A stretch of 64,000 nt of DNA from assembly GCF_965223285.1 (NCBI RefSeq), contig NZ_OZ244997.1, positions 1,240,001-1,304,000 of the forward strand. The letters are read 5' to 3'. Source of the stretch: Leptofilum sp965223285 (GTDB lineage Bacteria; Chloroflexota; Anaerolineae; Promineifilales; Promineifilaceae). Below the pieces are notes generated by a model. That model was not told the origin of the DNA, did not search any database, and saw only the letters and a program-made list of their open reading frames with translations. The stretch's first letter is position 1; each line of letters opens with the position of its first letter. Position numbers and translations under genes: made by a program. Of the stretch, positions 48,961-59,000 are shown piece by piece.

Positions 48961-51801
48961 GTGAGTAGACTAAAATCGTATCAACCGACTATTTTTCTTG
49001 GACTTCTTATATTGGGCGGGCTGTTGATTCGGGTATTTCAGTTAACAACAGCGCCGCCCGGCCTGAACGGCGATGAGCTTTTTAATGCGATTGATGCGGC
49101 GCAGATTGGGTGGGGCAATTGGCCTGTTTATTTTGAGGGAAATAACGGCCGTGAAGCATTTCTCTTTTATCTAATTGCTGTCTTCCAGCAGTTGTTGGGG
49201 GATACTGTTTTCACCATGCGTTTGCCATCGGTGTTTTTGGGGCTGATTTCTGTTCCGCTGGCCTATGGCATTGGCCGTATTGGCTTTAACAGACGCGTGG
49301 GGATTGTGGCGGCGGGGCTTACGGCCGTTTCCCTTTGGCCAGTCATGGAATCACGCTGGGCCTTGCGTGCCGTTAGCCTGACCTTTTTGTCTGCGCTGAC
49401 GCTGTTTTGGTTTTTGCGCGGCTGGCAAAACGGCCGTTGGCGCGATTGGTTGTTGGGTGGAGTGGCACACGGGTTAACCTTATATACTTACATCCCCAGT
49501 CGCGTGTTTCCAGCCGTGATTTTGGTCTGGTTTGGCTGGCTGTTCTGGTTCGAGCGGGAGCGATTCCGCCAGCAGTGGCGCAAGATGGCTGCCAGCCTGT
49601 TGGTAACGCTGATTGTTTTTGCGCCGTACGGCCGTTACATGTGGCACTATCCAGACAAAGTCAACCAGCGTATTGCTGGCCTGAATACCGCGTTGGAAGA
49701 TGCCCTGAATGAAGGGGAGTGGGAAGAGCTGGCTGATTCCGTTACCGGTGTGCTGCGCATGTTTACCATTCATGGTGATAATGAATGGCGCTACCATTTG
49801 TCTGGCCAACCAGTTTTTGATTGGGGTACGGGGCTCTTTTTTTATTTTGGCGTGGTAAGCTGCTTGTTGTTCGCATTTCGGCGAAAAGCCCCCACACGGT
49901 GGGCAATCTTCTCTGGCAACCAACCGGTATTTGCCCTGTTACTTTTGTGGATGGGGGCCATGCTGTCTCCAAACTTAATCATTGATGCCAACGCCTCATT
50001 TTTGCGGGCGGCGGGGGCTATTGTGCCAATTTATCTGATAACTGCCGTTGGTTTCGACCTCGTTGCCCAAACCATCAGCCAACGCTGGCCTCGTTTTAGG
50101 CGTGCGGTTCCTGTTCTGGCGGCTGTGGGGCTTCTTCTCATTTTCTGGCGTAGCTGGCACGATTACTTCACGGTGTGGAACACGAATGCCGAGGTTAGAC
50201 ACATTTATCAGGCGGAATTGGCGCAGGTCGGCCGTTTTATACAAACGAATTCGCCTCCCGCTGATACACGTATTTTTGTGGCCCGCCAATATGCCCATGA
50301 TTTGGCACCGCAAACCTTTGCCTATTATCAAGATCAGCTCGTTGACTGGTTTAATCCTGACAACAGTTTTGTTTGGTCCAACAAACAGCCTGCCTGGTAC
50401 TTTACCTCTAAGGCGGAGCCTATACCGGCAGAAATTACAACACAAATTGGTTGGGGTGAATCGCAGAGCATCCTTCCCTACGAAGATGGGCAAACGGCCG
50501 CTCTGCGCCTGGAACTTGCTCCCAACCAACTAACCTGGCAACCGCAGCAAGCGGCCGATCTTCGTTTTCGCAATGCGCCTGCATTCATTGGTTACGATTT
50601 GGCCGAGGAGCTATATCGAGGCGATACCATCGTGCTGCTAACACATTGGCAGATTCTCGCCAATTTGCCTCAATTGGCCAATCAACTCACTTTCGTTCGG
50701 GCTGAGCTACAAGATGCCAACGGCAATTTATGGGCCAGTGAAAGTAATCTATTTGGCTACCCGCAGGAACATTGGCAACCCGGCGACCGCATCGTGCAGA
50801 AATTAGCGTTAACGATTCCAGACGGGATGCTCCCTGGGCCAGCCTATCTACGCTTTTTTGTCCACGATTCCGCCGGGGCCAACTATGAAATGGTGGATAC
50901 CAGTGCAAATCTATTTGGCCCCCACCTGGTACGCAGCCGCCCGCTGGCCAACTTCACGCCAACGGCCGATATGCTCATCTTCAACGATGAGCTTGCCTTA
51001 CAAACCAGCACCCTTAGCACGCTGGTTGCTCCTGGCTTGCCCTTGAACCTCTCCTTGCAATGGGTTGCCCTGCAATCTCCGGCCGAGGCATATCAAGTTG
51101 AATTGCAGCTTTTCCAGCCAGGTGCCGCTGAGCCATTTTTGCGCCAGCAGTCAGCGATATGGCCTGATCTTTACCCCACATCGCAATGGCAGGTCAATGA
51201 GAGGGTCACTAGTTTTCATCGGCTAGATATTCCGCTAGACATACCGACAGATGTTGACCCGGAATTGCGACTGGCTTTGCTGATGCCAGACGGCCGTTCC
51301 TTGCCCATTAGCCAGGGTAACAATAAATTGGCTGACCTCACGCTGGATTTGCGCCAAAGACTTTTTGAAGTGCCCCCGATCAGCAATCCTTTGTCAGCGC
51401 AATTTGGCGATTCGATTCAACTGCTAGGTTACGATTTAGATACCAGCGAGGCGCAGGCGGGTGACGAAATTAATCTGACAATTTATTGGCAAGCCTTAAC
51501 CACCCCAATAGACAATTACACTGTTTTTAATCAGCTTCTGGGCAGCGATGGGCAAATATGGGGACAATTCGATAGCCCACCCACCGGGGATGCCTGGCTT
51601 ACCCGCACCTGGCTTCCTGGCGAAATTGTGATTGATCAGCGCACCATTCCCATCGACGCCTCAGCTCCAGCAGGTGAATATAGTTTGGCAATTGGGCTTT
51701 ATTCGGCTGGTGATGGCACACGTTTGCCAGTGGTTGTTGACGGCCGTTCTCAGTCCAATGACCAACTAAACCTGGCCACCATTAACCTGGAAAACGAATA
51801 A
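48961..51801 (+). CDS. GT39-like membrane glycosyltransferase
   Basis: A 946-residue protein. The first 460 residues form about ten to twelve membrane segments with the PMT-type pattern APPGLNGDELFNAID (catalytic-type Asp/Glu in the first loop) and FEGNNGREAFLFYL. The C-terminal half (about 480-946) is a soluble beta-rich region outside the membrane. It would transfer sugar from a polyprenyl-phosphate donor to protein or lipid. GTG start at 48961. Close coupling to the ABC exporter suggests a role in envelope glycan or lipid assembly (inference). Confidence 0.85.
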   Translation: MSRLKSYQPTIFLGLLILGGLLIRVFQLTTAPPGLNGDELFNAIDAAQIGWGNWPVYFEGNNGREAFLFYLIAVFQQLLGDTVFTMRLPSVFLGLISVPLAYGIGRIGFNRRVGIVAAGLTAVSLWPVMESRWALRAVSLTFLSALTLFWFLRGWQNGRWRDWLLGGVAHGLTLYTYIPSRVFPAVILVWFGWLFWFERERFRQQWRKMAASLLVTLIVFAPYGRYMWHYPDKVNQRIAGLNTALEDALNEGEWEELADSVTGVLRMFTIHGDNEWRYHLSGQPVFDWGTGLFFYFGVVSCLLFAFRRKAPTRWAIFSGNQPVFALLLLWMGAMLSPNLIIDANASFLRAAGAIVPIYLITAVGFDLVAQTISQRWPRFRRAVPVLAAVGLLLIFWRSWHDYFTVWNTNAEVRHIYQAELAQVGRFIQTNSPPADTRIFVARQYAHDLAPQTFAYYQDQLVDWFNPDNSFVWSNKQPAWYFTSKAEPIPAEITTQIGWGESQSILPYEDGQTAALRLELAPNQLTWQPQQAADLRFRNAPAFIGYDLAEELYRGDTIVLLTHWQILANLPQLANQLTFVRAELQDANGNLWASESNLFGYPQEHWQPGDRIVQKLALTIPDGMLPGPAYLRFFVHDSAGANYEMVDTSANLFGPHLVRSRPLANFTPTADMLIFNDELALQTSTLSTLVAPGLPLNLSLQWVALQSPAEAYQVELQLFQPGAAEPFLRQQSAIWPDLYPTSQWQVNERVTSFHRLDIPLDIPTDVDPELRLALLMPDGRSLPISQGNNKLADLTLDLRQRLFEVPPISNPLSAQFGDSIQLLGYDLDTSEAQAGDEINLTIYWQALTTPIDNYTVFNQLLGSDGQIWGQFDSPPTGDAWLTRTWLPGEIVIDQRTIPIDASAPAGEYSLAIGLYSAGDGTRLPVVVDGRSQSNDQLNLATINLENE

Positions 51802-51871
51802 CCGTTAACTGCATCTTACGCTCTTTCGCATTTGGTAAATGGCTTTTGCTTGGTAGCCACTTACTACGCTC

Positions 51872-51964
51872 TTATCCGTTGCGATTTTGCATTTGGGGAA
51901 TAACGACTGCTGCCACTATGAGCAACAGAATGATGATTAAAAAGATTAGTCCGATAGGATCCAC
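51872..51964 (-). CDS. Single-span membrane peptide (30 aa)
   Basis: GTG 51964, preceded by GGAGG at a spacing of 6 bases, opens a 30-residue frame: MDPIGLIFLIIILLLIVAA followed by VVIPQMQNRNG. It is one membrane helix with a short polar tail. The text and the excellent ribosome binding site make it more than chance. Role unknown; it could be a small subunit or a toxin-like peptide. Confidence 0.5.
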   Translation of the reverse strand: MDPIGLIFLIIILLLIVAAVVIPQMQNRNG

Positions 51965-52284
51965 CTTACACCTCCATGAAGTTTGTTTATAGTGTCAATT
52001 TTAGGCCAGCTCCTCTGAAAAACAACCCGATTAGCTGATTTTAGCTCCCTTTGGTTTTGTGAAAAATAGCGCAATTCGATCGGTGATGTTTGTCATAGCT
52101 GAGAATGTACTTTGTCACTGTCTGGTAGCTGGTTAGCTTTCTACAATGGTCAAGGTTGTGTCATCCCATGTTTGTTGGGGGAATGATATACCAGATACAG
52201 CTTCCCACAATATCTCCCCCTTTTCAAATTCGGCAATGATACATTTATCAGGTAACAAATATTCCAATTTGGAGGAATAGACTC
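51965..52284. other. Intergenic region before ppdK
   Basis: No gene or convincing promoter is seen. The 3' end holds the ppdK ribosome binding site (GGAGG at 52270-52275, spacing 9). Confidence 0.3.
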
Positions 52285-55050
52285 ATGACAACTGCTATAG
52301 CCCCAGACCAAGGGCTGAATGGAGAAGTAAAGATGGATGAAAAATATGTCTACCTATTTAGTGAAGTAGATGCGGCAGAAAAATATGCCGAGGGTTCCTG
52401 GGAGGCCGTGCGCGGTTTGCTGGGTGGTAAGGGTGCTAACCTAGCCGATATGACCCGCTTGGGTGTACCAGTACCGCCAGGACTTACTGTAACGACTGAA
52501 GCATGCAATGCTTACCTGGCTGCTGGTGAAAAGTTCCCAGGAACGATGTGGGAGCAAGTTCTAGAGGCCATCAAAGAAGTTGAAAAAGCAATGGGTAAGA
52601 AGATGGGCGACCTGCAAAAACCACTATTGGTTTCTTGCCGCTCTGGTGCCAAATTCTCTATGCCAGGTATGATGGACACCGTGTTGAACATCGGTATGAA
52701 TGATGCTGTGGCTGAAGAGATGATTAAGCGCGCTGGCCCCAAGTTTGTCTATGACCTTTACCGTCGCGTGATTCAGATGTTTGGTAGCGTTGTGATGAAT
52801 GTACCAGACGAGGTTTTTGAAGCTGTCATTGAAGCACAGCGCAAAGCGGCAGGCGTGAAGAGCGACACAGAGATGAGCGCTAATGATTGGAAAGTGGTCA
52901 CTGAGCAATTCAAGCAAATTTATAAGACGTATACCAAAGAAGATTTCCCACAGGATCCATTTGAGCAAATGAAGCGAGCCACAGAAGCTGTGTTTAAGTC
53001 TTGGAACGGGAAACGAGCCATTGCTTACCGTGAAGCTGCTGGTATTGACCATGATTTGGGAACGGCCGTAAATATTCAAACAATGGTCTACGGCAACAGA
53101 TCTGAAGATGCTGGCACCGGCGTGGCCATGTCGCGCAACGCTTCCACGGGCGAAAAAGAACTGGAAGGCGACTTCCTGATGAATGCGCAGGGCGAAGACG
53201 TAGTGGCCGGTATTCGCATTACCCAACCTATTAGCGATCTCAAAGCAGAAATGCCCACCATTTATGCCCAGTTTGAAGAGATTGCCCAAAAGCTGGAAAA
53301 ACATTACCGCAACATGCAGGATATGGAGTTTACTATTGATCGCGGTAAGTTGTGGCTGCTGCAAACACGTGATGGCAAGCGCACCGCGCAAGCTGAGGTT
53401 CGCATTGCTGTTGATATGGTGGAAGAAGGGCTTATCTCTAAAGAAGAGGCTGTGCGACGGGTAAAGCCAGAACAGGTTGACTTTTTCCTCCATCCACAGC
53501 TGGATGCGGAAGCTGTCAAAGAAGCAACCCAAATTGCTACTGGTTTGAACGTATCTCCCGGAGCGGCTGTCGGTATGGTAGCCTTCGACGCCGACACGGC
53601 CGAAAAATGGGCCAAAGAAGAGGGCAAACAAGTTATTATGGTTCGCCCAGAAACCAAGCCAGATGATGTGCACGGCATGTTGGCTGCACAGGGTATTCTT
53701 ACCAGCAAAGGCGGCCGTACCAGCCACGCAGCATTGGTTGCTCGTCAATTTGGTAAGCCCGCCGTAGTTGGCGTGAGCGAACTGGAGCTAGACTTGGTCG
53801 GCCGTCACATGACAGTTGGCGAAGAGTTGGAAGTTCATGAAGGTGATTGGCTGTCGCTGGATGGTACACAAGGTATTGTCTACCTGGGCAAATTGCCCAC
53901 CGTGGTGCCAGACATCAAAAACCCATATCTCATCAAGCTGTTGAGCTGGGCCGATGAAATTCGAACGCTGGGTGTCTGGGCAAATGCTGACTACCCACGT
54001 GATGCTGAACGCGCCCGCGAATATGGCGCACAGGGTATTGGTCTCTGCCGCACAGAGCATATGTTCTTTGAAGCTGAGCGCATGCCCATTGTGCAAAAGA
54101 TGATTATGGCGAAGCATTCTGTTGACCGCAAGGATGCGCTGGATCAGTTACTACCGTTGCAGCGTAGTGATTTTGCTGGTTTGTTCCGGGCCATGGATGG
54201 CCTACCGGTTATCATTCGCCTGATCGACCCGCCATTGCATGAGTTCCTGCCTTCGTTTGAAGAACTGGTGCAAGATTTGGCCGACCTGAAGGTGCGGACG
54301 CAACATTACCACACCCTGAGCGAGATCGACGCAGCTCTGGCTGAAATTCGCGTTAAGCAGGACTATCTGGAACGCGTTGAGGCTTTGCGCGAGATGAATC
54401 CGATGCTGGGTACGCGCGGTGTACGCTTGGGCATTCTTATTCCTGAACTGACCAAGATGCAGGTGCGAGCTATCTTTGAGGCAGCGTGCCAGGTGGCCAA
54501 GGAAGGTGTGGATGTTCATCCTGAGGTGATGATTCCGTTGATTTCTCATGTGAACGAACTGAAGGTACAGCAGTCGGCACTGGAAGCTGAAGCGAAAGTA
54601 GTCATGGAAGAGCAAGAGATTGAGGTCACTTACAAGTTTGGCACGATGATTGAAATTCCACGTGCGGCCCTGACAGCAGGCGAAATTGCTGGTGTTGCTC
54701 AGTTCTTCTCCTTCGGTACGAATGACCTAACGCAAACGACGTTCGGTATTTCCCGTGACGATGCTGAATCTGGCTTCCTCATGGAGTATCAGCAGCGCGG
54801 CATTTTGAAAGACAATCCGTTTGCCTCGATTGACCCGAATGGTGTGGGCCGATTGATGGAACTTGCAGTGGCAGACGGCCGTTCCGCTCGTGAAGACCTA
54901 GAAGTTGGTATTTGCGGCGAACATGGCGGCGACCCCAAGAGCATTGCTATTTGCCATAAGCTGAACCTGAACTACGTTTCCTGCTCACCGTTCCGGGTAC
55001 CGATTGCCCGCCTGGCGGCAGCACATGCTGCGCTGGCTGACAAAAAGTAG
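52285..55050 (+). CDS. ppdK: Pyruvate, phosphate dikinase
   Basis: A 921-residue enzyme that interconverts pyruvate, ATP and phosphate with phosphoenolpyruvate, AMP and pyrophosphate. N-terminal ATP-grasp text (LLGGKGANLADMTRLGVPVPPG), the phospho-His motif GGRTSHAALVARQFGKPAV (His about 481), and the C-terminal PEP/pyruvate barrel with FGTNDLTQTTFG and the catalytic Cys in CGEHGGDP (about 877). It is about 40 residues longer than usual, partly an N-terminal extension (residues 1-20). Together with PFOR it links PEP, pyruvate and acetyl-CoA. Confidence 0.98.
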   Translation: MTTAIAPDQGLNGEVKMDEKYVYLFSEVDAAEKYAEGSWEAVRGLLGGKGANLADMTRLGVPVPPGLTVTTEACNAYLAAGEKFPGTMWEQVLEAIKEVEKAMGKKMGDLQKPLLVSCRSGAKFSMPGMMDTVLNIGMNDAVAEEMIKRAGPKFVYDLYRRVIQMFGSVVMNVPDEVFEAVIEAQRKAAGVKSDTEMSANDWKVVTEQFKQIYKTYTKEDFPQDPFEQMKRATEAVFKSWNGKRAIAYREAAGIDHDLGTAVNIQTMVYGNRSEDAGTGVAMSRNASTGEKELEGDFLMNAQGEDVVAGIRITQPISDLKAEMPTIYAQFEEIAQKLEKHYRNMQDMEFTIDRGKLWLLQTRDGKRTAQAEVRIAVDMVEEGLISKEEAVRRVKPEQVDFFLHPQLDAEAVKEATQIATGLNVSPGAAVGMVAFDADTAEKWAKEEGKQVIMVRPETKPDDVHGMLAAQGILTSKGGRTSHAALVARQFGKPAVVGVSELELDLVGRHMTVGEELEVHEGDWLSLDGTQGIVYLGKLPTVVPDIKNPYLIKLLSWADEIRTLGVWANADYPRDAERAREYGAQGIGLCRTEHMFFEAERMPIVQKMIMAKHSVDRKDALDQLLPLQRSDFAGLFRAMDGLPVIIRLIDPPLHEFLPSFEELVQDLADLKVRTQHYHTLSEIDAALAEIRVKQDYLERVEALREMNPMLGTRGVRLGILIPELTKMQVRAIFEAACQVAKEGVDVHPEVMIPLISHVNELKVQQSALEAEAKVVMEEQEIEVTYKFGTMIEIPRAALTAGEIAGVAQFFSFGTNDLTQTTFGISRDDAESGFLMEYQQRGILKDNPFASIDPNGVGRLMELAVADGRSAREDLEVGICGEHGGDPKSIAICHKLNLNYVSCSPFRVPIARLAAAHAALADKK

Positions 55051-55094
55051 AATCAACCTAGCAGTTCCAAGGTTTTGAATCACATCAATATAAT

Positions 55095-55123
55095 AAGAGA
55101 CGTCTTTGCAGGCGTCTCTTTTT
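55095..55123 (+). terminator. Terminator of ppdK
   Basis: AAGAGACG (55095-55102) and CGTCTCTT (55113-55120) form a perfect stem with a 10-nt loop, followed by TTTTT. Confidence 0.85.
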
Positions 55124-55201
55124 GCGTTTAATTGCAATTTGATTCGATCTTGTTCTGAGAACCATCATGCAGCATGTTGGGCAACAATACAATTGGATGC
55201 A

Positions 55202-55230
55202 AAAAACCGACGTCATTGGCGTCGGTTTTT
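55202..55230. terminator. Bidirectional terminator after the Cys-rich gene
   Basis: AAAAACCGACG (55202-55212) and its complement (55220-55230) form an 11-bp stem, 7-nt loop, with A and T runs on both sides. It ends the minus-strand gene at 55271 and backs up the ppdK terminator. Confidence 0.85.
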
Positions 55231-55270
55231 ATTATTTCCGATTTGGGTTGGGACAAATATAAAACGGTTT

Positions 55271-55588
55271 CTATTCGTGTTGCGTACTCAAACGGCCGAT
55301 TTCCTTCCATCTTTCGGCAGCACCGGTGCGGAACAGCGCCGGGTCAAAGTCGGCCAGGGCTTCCCAGCCTTCTACGCTGGCCAGGTCACGTTCTTCTTCT
55401 GTGAGTTCAATTTGAATGGAACGGCCGTCGGTAAACATCTCAATCGTTAGCAAAGGATTGCCATCGTCAACGACCTCGCGGATGCAAGGTCTATCGTACC
55501 CTTGCGGGTGTTTTATGAATGCTGCCGAACACCTCTGGCAAAAGGCTAAATTAGCATCGCAAAGACCTCTGTCAATGATCACTTTCAT
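55271..55588 (-). CDS. Small Cys-containing hypothetical protein
   Basis: A 105-residue acidic protein. The first 35 residues have Cys at 10, 17, 20 and 35 (CDANLAFCQRCSAAF...DRPC), a spacing that could bind zinc or an iron-sulfur cluster. The rest is not recognisable. AGGAGG precedes ATG 55588. Its position between ppdK and nifJ suggests but does not prove a redox role. Confidence 0.65.
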   Translation of the reverse strand: MKVIIDRGLCDANLAFCQRCSAAFIKHPQGYDRPCIREVVDDGNPLLTIEMFTDGRSIQIELTEEERDLASVEGWEALADFDPALFRTGAAERWKEIGRLSTQHE

Positions 55589-55616
55589 CGCTTACCTCCT
55601 GGTTACCTGGTCATCT

Positions 55617-55724
55617 TAAGTAGCCGTTCGGAATTAACTTAGCGGTTTCGGAACCGAACGGCTACTTTAAGCCCATTAGCCAATTCCAAGCTGTGGAACA
55701 GCCATTATTCTGCGAATGGGCACT
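55617..55724 (+). repeat. Structured intergenic repeat, copy 2
   Basis: About 108 bases, homologous to 44874-44984 in the same orientation. AGTAGCCGTTCGG pairs with CCGAACGGCTACT (13 bp); the alternative inner CGGTT-TCGG-AACCG hairpin and the GCTGT-GGA-ACAGC domain are also present. The ends read TAAGTAGCC and GGGCACTTA, a short terminal inverted repeat bounded by TA. It lies between divergent genes. Confidence 0.8.
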
Positions 55725-56008
55725 TATAGCTGGTGATAGATAAACTCCCATCTATACCTGAGTGTACAAAACTATGATTGTGGGTCGTCAGGGTCAATTG
55801 TCATTCAAACCTGGTGATACCTGTCATAATGCCCTAAATGACATTCTGCATAGGCATAACGGCCGTTTGTCACTACAGAGGGGCACCCGTTTTCAGGATA
55901 CTTGGAACGGTAATCACACTGATCTTTTTTTATGATTTTCCCACTTTACATGATTACCCCAAATCACAAAATCGCTTCCGTTTTATCAAGAACGAAGGAG
56001 AATTGATC
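55725..56008. other. Leader region of the PFOR gene
   Basis: An open frame reaches back to 55838, but GAAGGAG before ATG 56009 marks the real start. The region contains one ACGGCCGT octamer. CATAAT (55827-55832) is a possible -10 element but has no well-spaced -35. Confidence 0.3.
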
Positions 56009-59000
56009 ATGACCAAACAGATGATAACCATCGATGGCAATGAGGCAGCTGCTAGAGTTGCCCACAAAATTAATGAAGTCATTGCCATCTACCCCATCAC
56101 CCCCTCATCGCCAATGGGTGAATGGGCCGACCAATGGTCAGCGGAAGGAAAGCCCAATATTTGGGGCTCTACACCGTTGGTTGTTGAAATGCAGGCCGAA
56201 GGCGGCGCGGCTGGCGCAGTACACGGTGCTCTGCAAGCTGGCGCACTCACCACCACCTTTACTGCCTCCCAAGGCTTGCTGCTGATGATCCCCAATATGT
56301 ACAAAATCGCTGGGGAACTTACCTCCACCGTCTTCCACATTGCGGCTCGTTCTGTTGCGGCCCAGGCACTCTCAATTTTTGGCGACCATTCAGATGTGAT
56401 GGCAGCACGAAACACCGGTTTCGCTTTGCTGTCAGCTAACTCTGTGCAAGAGGTGACCGACTTTGCACTTATCGCCTCTGCTGCTACGCTGGAAGCACGC
56501 GTGCCTTTCCTGCACTTTTTTGATGGCTTCCGCACCTCCCACGAAATTAGCAAAATTGAGCCATTAGGAGACGATGTGCTGCGGGCCATGATCAATGATG
56601 ATTTAGTGCGGGCGCACCGGGCGCGTGGCCTAACGCCAGACAGCCCCGTTGTGCGCGGCACGGCGCAAAACCCGGATGTCTTCTTCCAGGCGCGTGAAAG
56701 CGTGAATCCGTTTTATGATGCTTGCCCCAATATTGTGCAGGCGGCAATGGACAAATTTGCGAACCTGACTGGCCGCCAATACAAGCTGTTTGAGTACATT
56801 GGTGCCCCAGATGCTGAGCGGGTTATTGTGCTCATGGGTTCTGGTGCCGAAACGGCCGAATCCACCGCCAAATTCCTCGCTGACCAGGGTGAGAAAGTTG
56901 GGGTTGTCAAGATTCGCCTGTATCGGCCGTTTGATATTGACGCATTTGTGCAGGTATTGCCGCCAACCGTCAAAGCCATTGCTGGCTTAGACCGCACCAA
57001 AGAGCCAGGAGCCTCCGGCGAGCCGCTCTACCTGGATGTGATGTCGGCTATTGTTGAGGCCGTGGCCGAAGGCACAGCACCATTCCCAACAATGCCCCGC
57101 ATTATCGGCGGACGGTATGGTCTCTCTTCCAAAGAGTTTACGCCAGGGATGGTCAAAGCGGTCTTCGATGAGTTGGCCAAACCAAATCCCAAAAACCATT
57201 TCACGGTTGGTATTAACGATGATGTAACCAATACCAGCCTTACCTGGGACAAAACGTTCAACATCGAATCAGATGACGTTGTTCGGGCTGTTTTCTACGG
57301 TTTAGGTTCAGATGGAACGGTAGGAGCCAACAAAAACTCTATTAAGATTATTGGCGAAGATACGCCAAACCATGCCCAAGCCTACTTTGTGTACGATTCC
57401 AAGAAAGCTGGTTCCGTTACGGTTTCTCATTTACGTTTCGGTAAACAGCCCATTCACGCACCATATCTCATCGAAAGTGCCAGCTTTGTCGGTGTACACC
57501 AATTCACCTTCCTCGAGCGGTACGATGTGGTGCGACTAGCTGCCCCCGGTGCTACTTTCTTACTCAACAGCCCGTATGGGCCAGAAGATGTTTGGGACAA
57601 GCTGCCGCGCAGCACCCAGCAAGCAATTATCGACAAGAACCTGAAGTTCTTTGTGGTAGACGGTTACCAGGTAGCCAAAGAGACCAAGATGGGTCGGCGC
57701 ATTAACACCATTATGCAGACCTGCTTCTTTGCCCTCAGCGGTGTGTTGCCCACAGATGAAGCAATTGAAGCCATTAAAACAGCGATTAAGAAAACGTATG
57801 GCAAGCGCGGCGAAGCGGTTGTGAACCAAAATTATGCGGCGGTAGATGCTGCTCTGGCTCACCTGCATGAGGTTATGGTGCCAGGTACGGCCACAAGTGA
57901 TTTTGAACGGCCGTCTATCGTGCCAGATTACGCGCCAGAGTTCATCCAATCTGTTACTGCTCGCATTATCGAAGGGTTAGGGGATGAGCTGCCTGTAAGC
58001 GCACTGCCCATTGACGGCACATACCCCACAGGTACTACCAAATGGGAAAAGCGCAACATCGCTACCGAAATTCCCGTTTGGGACCCAGACATTTGTATTC
58101 AATGTGGTAAATGTGCCTTTGTTTGTCCGCACTCAGTCATTCGCATGAAAGTGTTCGACAAGGCCCATCTGGAAAATGCGCCAGCAACCTTCAAATCAAC
58201 GGATGCTCGTTACAAAGAGTTTAAGGGGCAAGTATTTAGCCTCCAGGTGGCACCAGAAGATTGCACTGGCTGTACCCTCTGTGTTGAGGTTTGCCCGGTG
58301 AAGAACAAGAAACAACCGAAGTTCAAAGCCATTAACATGGCACCGCAAGCACCGCTGCGCGAGGCAGAGCGGGAAAATTGGGACTTCTTCCTAGATCTAC
58401 CAAAGGTTGATCGCACCAGCATCCCGCTGAATCAGGTGAAATACAACCAGCTGCTCGACCCGCTGTTTGAGTTCTCTGGAGCCTGTGCAGGCTGTGGCGA
58501 GACGCCCTATCTTGGCTTGCTCAGCCGTCTCTTTGGTGACCGGGCACTTATTGCCAACGCCACAGGTTGTTCCTCCATCTACGGCGGCAACCTGCCCACA
58601 ACACCATGGTCGCAAGATGAAAACGGCCGTGGACCGGCTTGGTCCAACTCCCTGTTTGAAGATAATGCTGAATTTGGCATGGGGATGCGCGTGGCGCTAG
58701 ACCAACGGCTGGAAGCAGCTACCAACACCCTGCGCGACATGCGCGACGTGTTAGGCACCGTTCTGGTAGACAGCATTCTCTATGCAGACCAGATGAGTGA
58801 TGCCGACATTGAGGCGCAGCGCGGCCGTGTGGAAGAGCTGAAAGAGCGCATCAAGAATTTGCTTTCCGGCAAAGAGTCGGGCGTCGGTAACTTCCAGGGC
58901 CGACTGGCGAACCTGCTGAGCATGGCCGACATTCTTGTAAAGAAGAGTGTCTGGATAGTTGGTGGTGACGGCTGGGCATACGATATTGGCTTTGGCGGTT

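Noticed and set aside
52624..53748. Long minus-strand frame (374 codons) opposite ppdK
   Set aside because: It is the shadow of the strongly conserved ppdK frame. It has no ribosome binding site, no domain and a Phe/His-rich translation typical of antisense frames.
55827..55832. CATAAT as PFOR promoter
   Set aside because: The only TTGTCA upstream is 21 bases away, beyond normal spacing.
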